Assembly (NCBI GenBank): GCA_003427395.1
Contig: BFEA01000096.1
Coordinates: 3,374,394-3,396,554 of the forward strand
Direction: 5' to 3'
Length of the DNA stretch: 22,161 nt
DNA from: Chara braunii
Taxonomy: Eukaryota > Streptophyta > Charophyceae > Charales > Characeae
Position numbers and translations under genes: made by a program. Below, piece after piece: positions 10,171-19,470 of the stretch; the first letter of the stretch is position 1; the number at the start of each line of letters is the position of its first letter. The notes under the pieces are model-generated. The model was not told the origin of the DNA. It saw nothing but the letters and a program-made list of their open reading frames with translations, and ran no database searches.

Positions 10171-10620
10171 ACAGCTGGCGCGCCAGAGCAGAGAGGCGCC
10201 AGCACATGGACACAACAGTTTTGCGTCGTCGTCGCACAGTGCCAGCGCCCAGCCAGCATCAAGCCAGCGTCAAGCCAGCAAGGCAAACCTTCGACTCGTG
10301 GGTCGCTGTACAGCTGACTTTTCTCAACTGTAGGGTGCAGGGCCCCTGAATCCAATTTCAGGGGTGCTGTACCCCTCGGCCAACGCGGCCTTAGGCCGGC
10401 GGTGGGGCCTGCGGTTGGGCTCATGGACAACAGCGTGGCATATTGGAGCGGGTTATTGCAGAAGATTGAGAGTCTTGCCACAAGAAATCCTGCTTGAGAG
10501 TGCCTTTTGCCACACTGCACTCTCGAATGGGCCACTCTCCAAGTTTGAAAATGGCAATTGCCACATTTGGAAACATTCAGTGTGAAGCCGTCTAACTGAC
10601 ATTTCGTTAAAACTGACATT
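10171..10620. other. No supported gene; one perfect hairpin
   Basis: GC-rich at the left, with overlapping short frames on both strands and no motifs. A perfect 8-bp hairpin lies at 10343-10364 (cccctgaa, loop tccaat, ttcagggg). Nothing else is evident. Confidence 0.55.
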
Positions 10621-11340
10621 TTTTTTCTAAAATCGCGAAATCGAAGTCCTTATTTTTTGTCGAAAACAAGTTTTTTTTTTAATAAATTTGACATATATGA
10701 TCCTATGGTACTAGGCTACACATGTGCAAATTTTATGTCAGTTTTGTTTGATTATCTTCAATTTGCTCTTTTTTTTTTCACTCGGCCATTAGTTCACCCT
10801 CAAAATTAGTTACTTTTTCGCAACTTTGCTCGTGTCTATCATTTTTGTGTCGTGTATTTGTTGTTATTATTTGATGTTTTGTTGCTTTTTTTTTCCGTGC
10901 ACATATCCACTTCACGTGTATGCGGCACTTCATGCTTTGTTTTTTTTACCTTTGTGTAGTTTTCCCTATTTTTTGTGCGATAGTAACTCATTTTATTCAT
11001 TATTTCTCTGTCTTTTTCTTCCTAGCTTGTGTATTTTGTGCATTCATTATTCTATTGTAATGTGTAGTGTAACATAAATACTTTGCTAGTTTGCACTTGT
11101 CTGTTCATGTTTAGTGTTTTACTTGTGTGTTTTACTTCTGGCTACGAATGAATTGTCATTGATTCGTCCTCTAACGAGTAGCTTCGTTTTGTACCAAACA
11201 AATTTATTCTGTTGATTGGTGTGTTTTCGAGTATTGTACAATCCCTTTTTGGTATTAGTATACATTTTTGTATCGTAGTCGTGACACTGTGTATGCTGCA
11301 CACACGCACAGCATATACAGACACACAAACACACTTTAAG
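10621..11340. other. AT-rich, T-rich low-complexity spacer
   Basis: Contains many T runs of 7-9 bases on the plus strand. The only long frame (10826-11077) is Phe/Cys/Leu-rich, which is what T-rich sequence produces by chance. No gene is supported. Confidence 0.65.
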
Positions 11341-11348
11341 GTACAGAG

Positions 11349-11432
<84 letters not shown>
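11341..11432. repeat. (CA)n microsatellite
   Basis: A CA dinucleotide run with a few T interruptions (catacac at about 11350 and 11395). The minus-strand Cys/Val ORFs across it are artefacts of the repeat. Confidence 0.97.
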
Positions 11433-11434
<2 letters not shown>

Positions 11435-11441
11435 TTATTTG

Positions 11442-11779
11442 CAAACACATGCATCTATGTATAAGATGAATGTATTCGTTGCCACATTAAGGACAGTCGT
11501 ACACGTCTCTGCTCCGACCAGTTCATGGGGCACAAAACTTTTCTCTCCAGATTTTGCTAAAGATGAATGTGTCCGTTGCTAGAGTAAGGACAATAGTACA
11601 CGTCTCTGGTCCAACCAGTTGATGGGGTACATAACTTTTCTCGACAAAACTTTGCTAAACACATGCATCTACGACATAGTTCACGGGGTACAAAAATTTT
11701 CTCTCTAAACTATGCTAAAGACGAATGTGTTCGTTGCCACAGTAAGGACAGTCGTACACATCTCTGCTCCAACCAGTAG
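11442..11779 (-). repeat. ~98-bp tandem repeat of a gene's 3' end
   Basis: Copies begin near 11463, 11560, 11658 (partly deleted) and 11718. They share aatgtgttcgttgccac, then aaggacagtcgtacac, then ctctgctccaaccag. On the minus strand the copy at 11775-11715 encodes GWSRDVYDCPYCGNEHIRL followed by TAG, which is the apparent C-terminus of the broken gene to the right. The next copy encodes GWTRDVYYCPYSSNGHIHL followed by TAG, and the farthest copy reads GRSRDVYDCP, TAA, CGNEYIHL. The last coding segment plus downstream sequence has therefore been tandemly duplicated and has then drifted. Confidence 0.8.
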
Positions 11780-12624
11780 CAAATGTCACTGCTACCTTCC
11801 CCCCACGTGTGTACTTTTTTCTATCGAAAATAACGTCTAACGTGTCATCCTGATTTTCGACGGTCCATGATATCTCTTCATAATAGTCAAACAGATAATG
11901 AACCTAACTGTGCACTAAACATTTTATCCTCATTTCGAACTTTTTCCTTAGAGCATGATCATGGGATATTCGAGTTTTGAAACGCCCAAGCGATCCGGCG
12001 ATTGTAGGGTTGTTGAATGCTTCCTGAGATGTAAGTGTGCCATTGTGAAATTCCTCTCTAGCAATGAACAACGCGTTTATTTTTTTATCATTCACCTTGG
12101 CCGCTGTGAAAAGTGTCACGACGGTGGTGTTACAATTCAACACCTAGATTCGTCCATAAAAATCTACAAAGATCGGATACTGTATGCGTGGTTTCCCGAT
12201 GCAAAACCAAGCACATTGTTTGGTGTGTTTCTTGTTCTGCTGTGACCATTGCTGCTTGACACACAATGTTTTCCACACGTCGATCATCTCCGTTGGTGTA
12301 ACAGGGTCTTCAGTATTGTCCTCGCCGTCGGGTTCTATGTCAGCTTCTTTCTCCAATGAGTACAAGTACCAGAAGTCTCTGCCGTCGTCACGACGAATCT
12401 CTATGTCGTTGTCTCCCATGACCCAATACATGGGGATTTCACCGTCCGGCGCGATATTTCCGACAAGGTGCAAATAGCGAGAGTCTATGCTGATGATATC
12501 ATTTTTCCATATATTTTTGTCGAATATTATCAGATCCAAGGCCGGTGTATTTGAATTGTTGCCTTGTGGTGAAGTGGCGGTCGATCATGCATTGTCGTGC
12601 GACGCATTGTGGTCGACATTCATC
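11715..12624 (-). pseudogene. Unrecognised gene, 3' part, interrupted by TAG codons
   Basis: From 12584 down to a TAG at 11715-11717 a single frame of about 290 codons is open apart from TAG codons at 12144-12146 and 11904-11906. It is protein-like throughout. It begins LDLIIFDKNIWKND, has an acidic centre (EKEADIEPDGEDNTEDP), then IFVDFYGRI before the first TAG and VLNCNTTVVTLF after it, and ends with a C-x2-C pair in DVYDCPYCGNEH, possibly a zinc knuckle. There is no upstream ATG in frame. A good splice-like acceptor (pyrimidine tract and gcag) ends at 12625, so this looks like a 3' exon. A TGA at 12585-12587 lies between the acceptor and the open frame, and another frame there also reads as protein, so a small frameshift is likely. 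I do not recognise the family. It is called a pseudogene because of the stops; recoding or readthrough is discussed in the findings. Confidence 0.5.
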
Positions 12625-12777
12625 CTGCAAAACGAAAATAATATAACATATGTTTACATTTTGTCACTATTGTGCACATTCTGTCACTTTTTTGTTTTTT
12701 TATACTGACCGTGTTTAATAAACGAAAAAAAGGAAAAAATCGTACACGCATTCATACGATTTCTAAAGAGTCATTTT

Positions 12778-12794
12778 ACGCACACACGCACACA

Positions 12795-12840
<46 letters not shown>

Positions 12841-12850
12841 ACATACACAC
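12778..12850. repeat. (CA)n microsatellite
   Basis: A CA run with G and A interruptions at its edges. It lies between the two parts of the unrecognised minus-strand gene, so if those parts are exons this tract is intronic. Confidence 0.97.
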
Positions 12851-13027
12851 AATTTTACACACGCTGCAATGGTCAATATCCAGTAGTTGTATATCTTATC
12901 TCGCATCCTTCGTCACGTCCATCTCTACTTTGTGAATGTTGATATCTGTCTATTCAATCAACATGTCTCCATTATTAAATATGTTCTTATGCGTTTGCGC
13001 ATATAATTCACTTCATGATTACGACTG

Positions 13028-13509
13028 TCATTGCCCGCAGATCCTCTTCACAACATTCAAAATTGGCACCCATTGTGATTCATTTTTTGACCCATCTAAC
13101 ATACACGGAGGAATTGGCGGTTGAGGCATGCTACTAAACTCCTTGATGAATGCAGAATAATTTAAAAGTTGTTTCCCTTCTCTCATCAATTCCGCTTTTT
13201 TACCCTCATGAATTTCCAGAGTTCTCTTATAACACTCCTAGTAGTCTCGCTGCTTTGCCACCGTTCCTTGCCGTTCATAAATTTGCACGTCATATACATC
13301 AACCTCTGTGAATCTCACGACAACCACTAGTAATTTTGCTTCTTCCGTTTCACATTTGACTGTCGACATGTATTCATATGGAAATGTTCCGCCGTTCGTG
13401 ATTGTTTTTAATGCTTCTGGCACCGCTGGATTGATAACAGTCACCATTGGCCCCGCAACACCTCTTGTATCCCCCGGTTCCAAAAATAATTATCGCTTGT
13501 TTCACAACC
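13028..13509 (-). pseudogene. Unrecognised gene, 5' part, with frameshift and TAG
   Basis: A splice-like acceptor (cgtgcag) ends at 13510 and is followed by VVKQAIIIFGTG. At a run of five C's (13471-13475; G's on the coding strand) the reading shifts to GDTRGVAGPMVTVINPAVP, which continues to a TAG at 13238-13240. The same frame then runs on for 69 more codons (from ECYKRTLEIHEGKKAEL through SSMPQPPIPPCMLDG to VKRICGQ) and ends at a TGA at 13028-13030. The composition on both sides of the TAG is clearly protein-like. One base removed from the G run would join the first two pieces. I do not recognise the family. It is probably an exon or exons of the gene continued at 12624-11715, but that join is inferred. 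Confidence 0.45.
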
Positions 13510-13818
13510 CTGCACGTTTTGCATGACCACAAACATGATTGTATGTATAACAAAATGAAATGTTTTTTACCTGTTATAATTTCTTGCATGTTTCGTTTAT
13601 ATGAATGATACTTTAATATTTCACTACCTTTTCTCATCTCCATTGATTATCCTATTGTTTTGTCCATAATTTTATGAAGTATCCCGTGTCCTTCAATTAT
13701 TGCAACCACAACATATATTATAGGTGATGACAAACTGCAAACTTTTACCACAGATATTATACTTAAGCACGTATGTCACATTTTGTATGATTTCTTCACT
13801 CATACCACTACAAACATG

Positions 13819-14143
13819 TCCAACACAATGAGCAATTGTTTTTTTTCCATCATCTCTTGCCTATCCGTAAACGTTGTCTCCTACAAATAAACACAGGTTT
13901 TCATATCCCTACATACAAATAAACAACCTTTCCCCCCAAAACAAAAGACCTTTCCCCTAAGACAATCCGCAATTGTCTCTTTCCCAGAATCCGTAATTGT
14001 TGTCAATCTATAATTGAATAAAAGACATTTCCCCCAATGCTCCAACACAATCCGCAATTGTCTCGTTCTCACCATCTCTTGCCTATTTGTAATCGTTGCC
14101 TCCTATAAATCAACACAAATTTTCATATCCCTACATACGAATA
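13819..14143. repeat. ~105-bp direct repeat, 222 bp apart
   Basis: The segment 13819-13923 recurs at 14041-14143. Both contain TCCAACACAAT, GCAATTGT, CATCTCTTGCCTAT and TTTCATATCCCTACATAC in the same order. A shorter piece, ACAATCCGCAATTGTCTC, lies at about 13962 between them and again at 14048 inside the second copy. No gene is supported in 13645-14300; it is AT-rich intergenic DNA or intron. Confidence 0.8.
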
Positions 14144-14306
14144 ATGGCTACGTGCGTCAATCAGTCATTGATCAGTTACGACAATTTCCTTGATTCCCCA
14201 CCATTTCCTTGTCATGGCACTTCGATCAGCCAACGATCCATCGCTACCTTACACATTCTCCACATTCACATTTTCGCATGCTATATAACGTCACTTTATC
14301 CTAATC

Positions 14307-15143
14307 CTACTTCACATAGTTACACAACATCATTTCCTTATCATGACACTTCGTAGCAGCGTCAGCATTGTCCAATCCTACTTCACATAATTTCAGCCTA
14401 CCGTGCTCCACATTTGGTATAACATAATTCGTCACCCTACACGACTCATGTTGGCGAATCACATTTATACGTCGAAACAAGTGCTTCACGTCTATAATTG
14501 TTTTTGTCTTCGTTTTCTTGATATTTTTTGTTGCTCCATAATCGTCGAACGTTTGAAGCACCTTCACGGCAATCGTCCCAATGACGAATGTTCTATCTCG
14601 CACGAACTGTATTATGACATCTCTAACAACACTACAGAACAGTTGGGCGTGCCGAGATACGACATATGCCATATCATCTACATCATCGTTTTGATGAGGC
14701 TTGCGGTGATCGATCCTTGTGCAACAATACGTCATTCCATGTCGTGCTTCAAACGCAATATATTGTATTTGACCACAGTCCCGTGATTCGTTGTCAAATA
14801 TCCAACCGCCTCCGTAGAAAACATTCTTCCATCGTTGTTCCCCGGTTCTCCAATAATTTGACAACGGGTCGCATGTTTTAGCCATCTTCGACATTTTGCG
14901 TTGCATTTCCGGAGGCCATAAGTCCAATGTGGGGTATATCATGGTATCGTCAAGCTTGCGGAGCCCAACCGCTGTCATTTGTTGCATGTGCCGAAATGAA
15001 ATGAGCTTATTGTAGCGTACGTGTGTTCCCCATTTGTCAACATGACGACTCATATTGACCTCCGTATCCATAGTCGAAGTATCCGACCTTGCGATTGCTG
15101 TAGAGATAATATAACATGAACGAAAGTTAGCTACGTCTGTCAT
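14307..15143 (-). CDS. Distant member of an unnamed three-copy family
   Basis: A 278-codon frame starting at ATG 15143 and ending at TAG 14307. A splice-like acceptor (tatctctacag) ends at about 15099, so residues before about 16 may be intronic and the true exon may start at IARSDTSTMDTE. No known domain is recognised. Residues 76-101 (WPPEMQRKM ... L ... G) align without gaps to WSPAMKQKM ... L ... G in the ORF at 20042-20818, with W, P, M, KM, A, L and G at matching positions. The following VFYGGG ... QIQYIAFEARHGM segment has the same layout as VLSYCC ... RVLCVACSNKSRTL there. It is therefore probably a diverged relative. After the TAG come GAT, a second TAG and 21 more open codons to a TAG at 14244-14246, with a TGA six codons on. 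The gene lies 3' of the transposase-like gene on the same strand, about 90 bases from its stop. Confidence 0.5.
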   Translation of the reverse strand: MTDVANFRSCYIISTAIARSDTSTMDTEVNMSRHVDKWGTHVRYNKLISFRHMQQMTAVGLRKLDDTMIYPTLDLWPPEMQRKMSKMAKTCDPLSNYWRTGEQRWKNVFYGGGWIFDNESRDCGQIQYIAFEARHGMTYCCTRIDHRKPHQNDDVDDMAYVVSRHAQLFCSVVRDVIIQFVRDRTFVIGTIAVKVLQTFDDYGATKNIKKTKTKTIIDVKHLFRRINVIRQHESCRVTNYVIPNVEHGRLKLCEVGLDNADAATKCHDKEMMLCNYVK

Positions 15144-15231
15144 CGTATAGCCCCTATAAAACCATCAGATTACGAGGTGGCAACATGTATATCGATGATG
15201 ACAGATGCGCACTTTATATTCGAATGTTACA

Positions 15232-18105
15232 TCAAACAACGTTCATTGTTGCATTAGAATGTGCCCGGTGAACCGCCTCCAATGATTTCATTGCTTTGAA
15301 TGCATCATTCTTTCGGATTTTGAGGCCGGTTTCACATCTCTTTTTGCTCTTCCATCCCCATGCTACACTGGTAATGTTTTGCCAGCCAGGTGTCGACTCT
15401 TTCTCGACTCGCCAACTTTTGTTCCAAGTGTTTTCGTATAACTTGGACACATTGGTGTGTTTGCCTTGTGGCCTCCAATACTGATCAAGAATCCGATCCG
15501 AATCCTTTGATTTTTCAATCACACGCCCTATCCAAAAAGTCACTCCTCTTTCGACGCTATCGTCCGGTGCTCGTAGCACAACAAAATAGCCCACATCGAC
15601 GTCTTTGGCTGGGTCAAATTCTGGTTTGGGAGCATCGCTCTTAAACCCTACGAAGCAAGGTTTCCTTGGTGGGGATTCTACAGTTGGAATGAATCTCGTG
15701 TTTTCGACGGTGTCTGGCATCGGTGATGGCCATAACGGGGTTGACAATGCGACAGACTCATCATGTTTGCATTGTTCCATGTTTTTGAATATCTGTAATT
15801 GATTTTTCCAATACTGCAGTCGACTTTCTTTCAGCTCTCGTTTCCAATGTTTTTGTGTCTCCCATTCCGGTCGCTCCTCCTTCCATTCATCCACGAGAGT
15901 ACATATACCTTGCAAACCCTTAACGAAATCCCCACTTTCCAATGCAACCTTAAGGCTACGTGGTTCAAATGGCATTGAAGGCCCCGCCCATCTCCCCTGC
16001 TCATCTCTTTTGAACCAGAATATGGGTTCACCTTCAGGCAACCACTCATTACTGGTGCAATATTCTTTGTACACCATTGCAGGGTTGTCACCGTCCATAT
16101 AAAACTTGAAGAGGTGCGGGGTGGAATGTCCACCAATTCGTTTGTCCAAGAAACCTCTCACAGCATTTTTCCAATCCGCCATCTCCTTTACAAATGTGCA
16201 GTCTTCCTGTTCCTTCGTTGAATTTCTAAGTGCTGTGAATAATTCTTCCATCGTGTAAGCGTCCGAACCTGCTAGCTTCCAAGAGAACAAGCTAAACTTC
16301 GCATCGATGTCCGTATGTGTGTGCCCCACTATCATAAATCCCATTTCCACTACTTCAAAAATACGAAATTTCACTAACAATGCCAGGAACGCAAATACAT
16401 ATTTGTTTTTATTTTGACCTCCACAGTTATCAGCTTGGAGTCTGAGAACCGGAGGCAACCCTCCTGGTTGTGTCTATATATCTCTTAACACCTTAGCGAC
16501 CGATGACACGATCGAGTCAGCGCCGTGTGAGAAAATAGGAAACCATGTGCGGACGATAATGTGCGGAGTCCTCCCATGTGCTAGAATACCGGTGAGGTAT
16601 GTTTTCATTATTGTGCGATTGTCCATCGCCTTTGATGTCCTATTGCGAGCAGTGTGAGGAATCACCGTTTTGGCTTGGTTCATCCCATCAATTATAATGC
16701 ACAAGCTTTTGTTCCTCATGAACTTAGACTCTGCCGACCATATTTGATATAATTCGCGATGTGCTTTCGGCAATGACCTATGGTGATTGAGTTTCGCAAC
16801 AAGACCTCGTCTGATGTCTGGCATGACACCTTCGATAAGGTCTGTTTGTTTTGTGCAGTAATTGCATCTAGCATAGTCGGTTGACCTTGCCAGGTAAACA
16901 TGCCAGAAGAGATCACGCCATATCTTTCCGAATACTTGCGAAGAGCAGCAGTCTATGTCATGTTTCTGCAACCGTCTTTTGATGCTTTCATACACGTCTG
17001 TTTTGGTAGCGTACGTTGGAGGCAGTCTGATGCGCGGCCTAACTTCGTAGTCCTTGTTCATGTCTGTCTGCTCAGGCATTGCATTGACCTCCTCCATGAT
17101 CAAAGTCTGGAATGTCTGGAAAGTTATTGCATGAGCTGCTGATGTGGTTGAGTAACCTTTTCTTCCATGAATCGGCAACATCGTACCGTTCTCATGCAAA
17201 TCATGGTAGAACGCATACGTGTTTCTCGAGAAGCTGATTATGTAGCACCATGCATGAATACAAACCCTGTGTTTTTCCACAACAGGTTTGACCACCTTCT
17301 TTTCACCTTCGATGCAAGTAAAACTGTCTAGTTGTCTCATCCACCACTTTCTCCTTTCTTCGGGGCTCAGCGATCTATATTTCATTTTCGCCTTGTACAC
17401 CTCTTTCACTGTCATTCTAGAACAACACTGTATTTTCTTGCAGCACGTCTTCTTCACCACGGCTGCACATTCTTCCATGGTGCATTTCTCCAACAAATTT
17501 GCATCAGATGTCTCTCTCCTTCGCTTTCGATTCACGTACGTGTATTTCCTCTTCCCTGTGTCCGACCCCAACTCTATCAGAAGGGATGGTGGCTCACTGA
17601 CACATTGTTGTATCGTGTGGTCTTCGCTCTCATCGGAAGGTTCATCCGGTGGAAAAGATGCGCCGTTTCCACCGTTGTCCTCATCCGAATTGCCGCGAAC
17701 GGATGAGTCTTCGTCACAGCGGACGTCTGGAGGTGGCAGATGCTTTGTTGATGCCTGACACGGAGGAGGAGCGGGTCCGTCATGCTTGACTGCCTCGATT
17801 AAATCCTCCAGTTTCAACCTTCGGATTACAATGTGGGACGGGTGACTCTCATAATGAAGAACTGATTTTCTCTTCTTAGGAGCGCGAATTGAACGTGGCG
17901 AGAAGTTACGGTTTCGGCGAAGCTTCCTGAATGAAGGCGACCTGCTCTCAGAGCTGGAGAGGGGTTGTTGCGGCGATGGAGTTCCTCGGTATGCATTGAA
18001 TGACTGTGATGGATGCGGGCAACTCCCCTTCTCACTGTTGACGTTTGACGTGTGCATGGTTTCTGCAAAGCATTCGAAGACATTGCTAACGGAAAGTTCC
18101 ACCAT
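15232..18105 (-). pseudogene. DUF7869-type transposase-like gene with one in-frame TAG
   Basis: One frame of 957 codons runs from ATG 18105 to TGA 15232, broken only by TAG at 16474-16476 (codon 544). The N-terminal 200 residues are Ser/Pro- and charge-rich, with basic clusters such as KKRK (77-80) and RKRRR (193-197) that could be nuclear signals. Cysteines at 221-228 (CCKKIQCC), VCIHAWCYI (281-289), LPIHGRKG (310-317), C-x2-C at 414-417 and HHR (441-443) follow the usual order of proteins carrying DUF7869. The RNase-H-like core has D473 in IIIDGMN before the stop. After it come LQADNCGGQNKN (D10 of the second part) and GHTHTDIDAKFS (D50, D52), matching the family's DN ... NKN and GHTHxDID motifs. 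Near the C-terminus, DVGYFVVLRAPDD ... FWIGRVIE ... YWRP (second part, 287-330) resembles a Tudor/BAH-like barrel. The family is thought to derive from mobile elements; catalysis is not proven. The stop makes this copy a pseudogene, unless TAG is read through. Confidence 0.85.
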
Positions 18106-18369
18106 CGTGGGGACCTTCGAACACGCCGACCACAGGAAAAAAACTGATCCTGATCACGCCACCAAGGTCTTACGGTATGCCGAGCTGAACGCACCAGTAC
18201 ACTTGGCAGCGGAGGCAGAGGATGTCAGTGCTGCAACTGGTCGCTGCAGCTTTTCTCACACCCTAGCTCACCACGAGGAATAATAAAGGTGGAGAGCGGC
18301 AAACCATACGAGCGGCAGGCAGCAACGCGGGTTTCCCGGCCTGCGGCGGTCAGTCTTTCGTCCCCGAGC
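18106..18369. other. Upstream region of the transposase-like gene
   Basis: About 260 bases between the start codon and the palindromic minisatellite. It would hold the promoter if the gene is transcribed. I see no clear TATA box. An overlapping minus-strand frame through this segment is a shadow of the gene frame. Confidence 0.4.
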
Positions 18370-19470
18370 CCCGACATTATGGGATGGTCCGGCGGCCCGG
18401 GGACGCCGGACCATTCGATGGTCCGGAGGCCCCGCGGCGCCGGACCATGCGATCGTCCTGAGTCCCCGGGGCGCCGGACCATTCCATGATCTGGAGCCCC
18501 CGGGGCGCCGGACCATGTGACGGCCCGGGGTCCCCGAGGCGCCACATCATGGTATGGTTCGATGTCTGCCGGGCTCCGGACCATCCCATGGTCCGAAGTC
18601 CCCGAGGCGCCGGACCATTAGGTGGTCCGGCGTCCCCAAGGCGGCGGACCATTCGATGTTCCGGAGTCCCCGAGGCGGTGGAGCATTCGATGGTCTGGAG
18701 GCCCCGAGGCGCCGGGCCATACCACGATGTGGCACAAGACCATTCGATGGTCCAGAGTCCCCGAGGCACAGGACCATTCGATGGTCCGGAGTCCATAGTC
18801 CGGCGTCCCCGGGCCGCCGGACCATCCCATGGTCTCTGTTGGGCCCCGAGACGGCGGACCACTCCATGGTCCGGAGCCCCCGAGGCGCCGGACCACCCCA
18901 TGGTCTGAAGCCCCCCGAGGGCCCAGACCATCGAATGGTCCGGTGCCTCGGGGACGCCGGACCACCCCATTGTCAGGACCCCGTAATGCGCCGGTTCACC
19001 CCATGGTCTGGAGCCCCCGAGGCCCCGGACCATCATATGTATTGGCGCCCCAGGGGCGCCGAGCGACCCCATGGTCTGGACCCCCTGAGTCGCCGAACCA
19101 CCCCATGGTCTGGAGCTTTCGGGGAAGCCGGACCATCGGATGTATCGCTGTCCCGGAGCCACCGGACCATTGGATGTATCGCCATCCCCAAGGCGTCGGA
19201 CCACCCATGGTCTGGATCCCCCGAGGCGCCGGACCACCCATGGTCTGGAGCCCCAGAGGCGTCGGACCACCCCATGGTCTTGAGGCCCGAGGCGCCGGAC
19301 CACCGAATGTATCGTCGTCCCCGAGCGACCCATTAGATGCTCCGGCTTCCCCGAGGCGCCCGACCATCCCATGGATTCTTGCTCCGCAGCGCCTCTGTTG
19401 CTCCGGAATATGGGAGGCCCCCGAGGCCTCGGAGCATACCGTGGTCCGGAACCCGTGAGGCGCCTGACCA
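18370..19470. repeat. Palindromic 34-bp minisatellite, about 32 units
   Basis: The unit is 34 bases: a GC-rich half such as agtccccgaggcg followed by an inverted repeat CCGGACCAT-n-ATGGTCCGG with a short spacer (tcg, ccc or similar). Good examples start near 18402, 18594 and 18758. In the right part (about 19020-19320) several units change the second arm to ATGTATCG or ATGTATTGG, marking a sub-family. Because the array is GC-rich and 34 is not a multiple of three, all frames repeat every 34 codons and stay open for long stretches on both strands (for example 396 codons on minus and 260 on plus). These frames look artefactual. The array lies about 265 bases upstream of the transposase-like gene. 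Confidence 0.93.

Noticed and set aside
11142-11469. Cys/Val and His/Thr repeat ORFs
   Set aside because: They are translations of the CA microsatellite.
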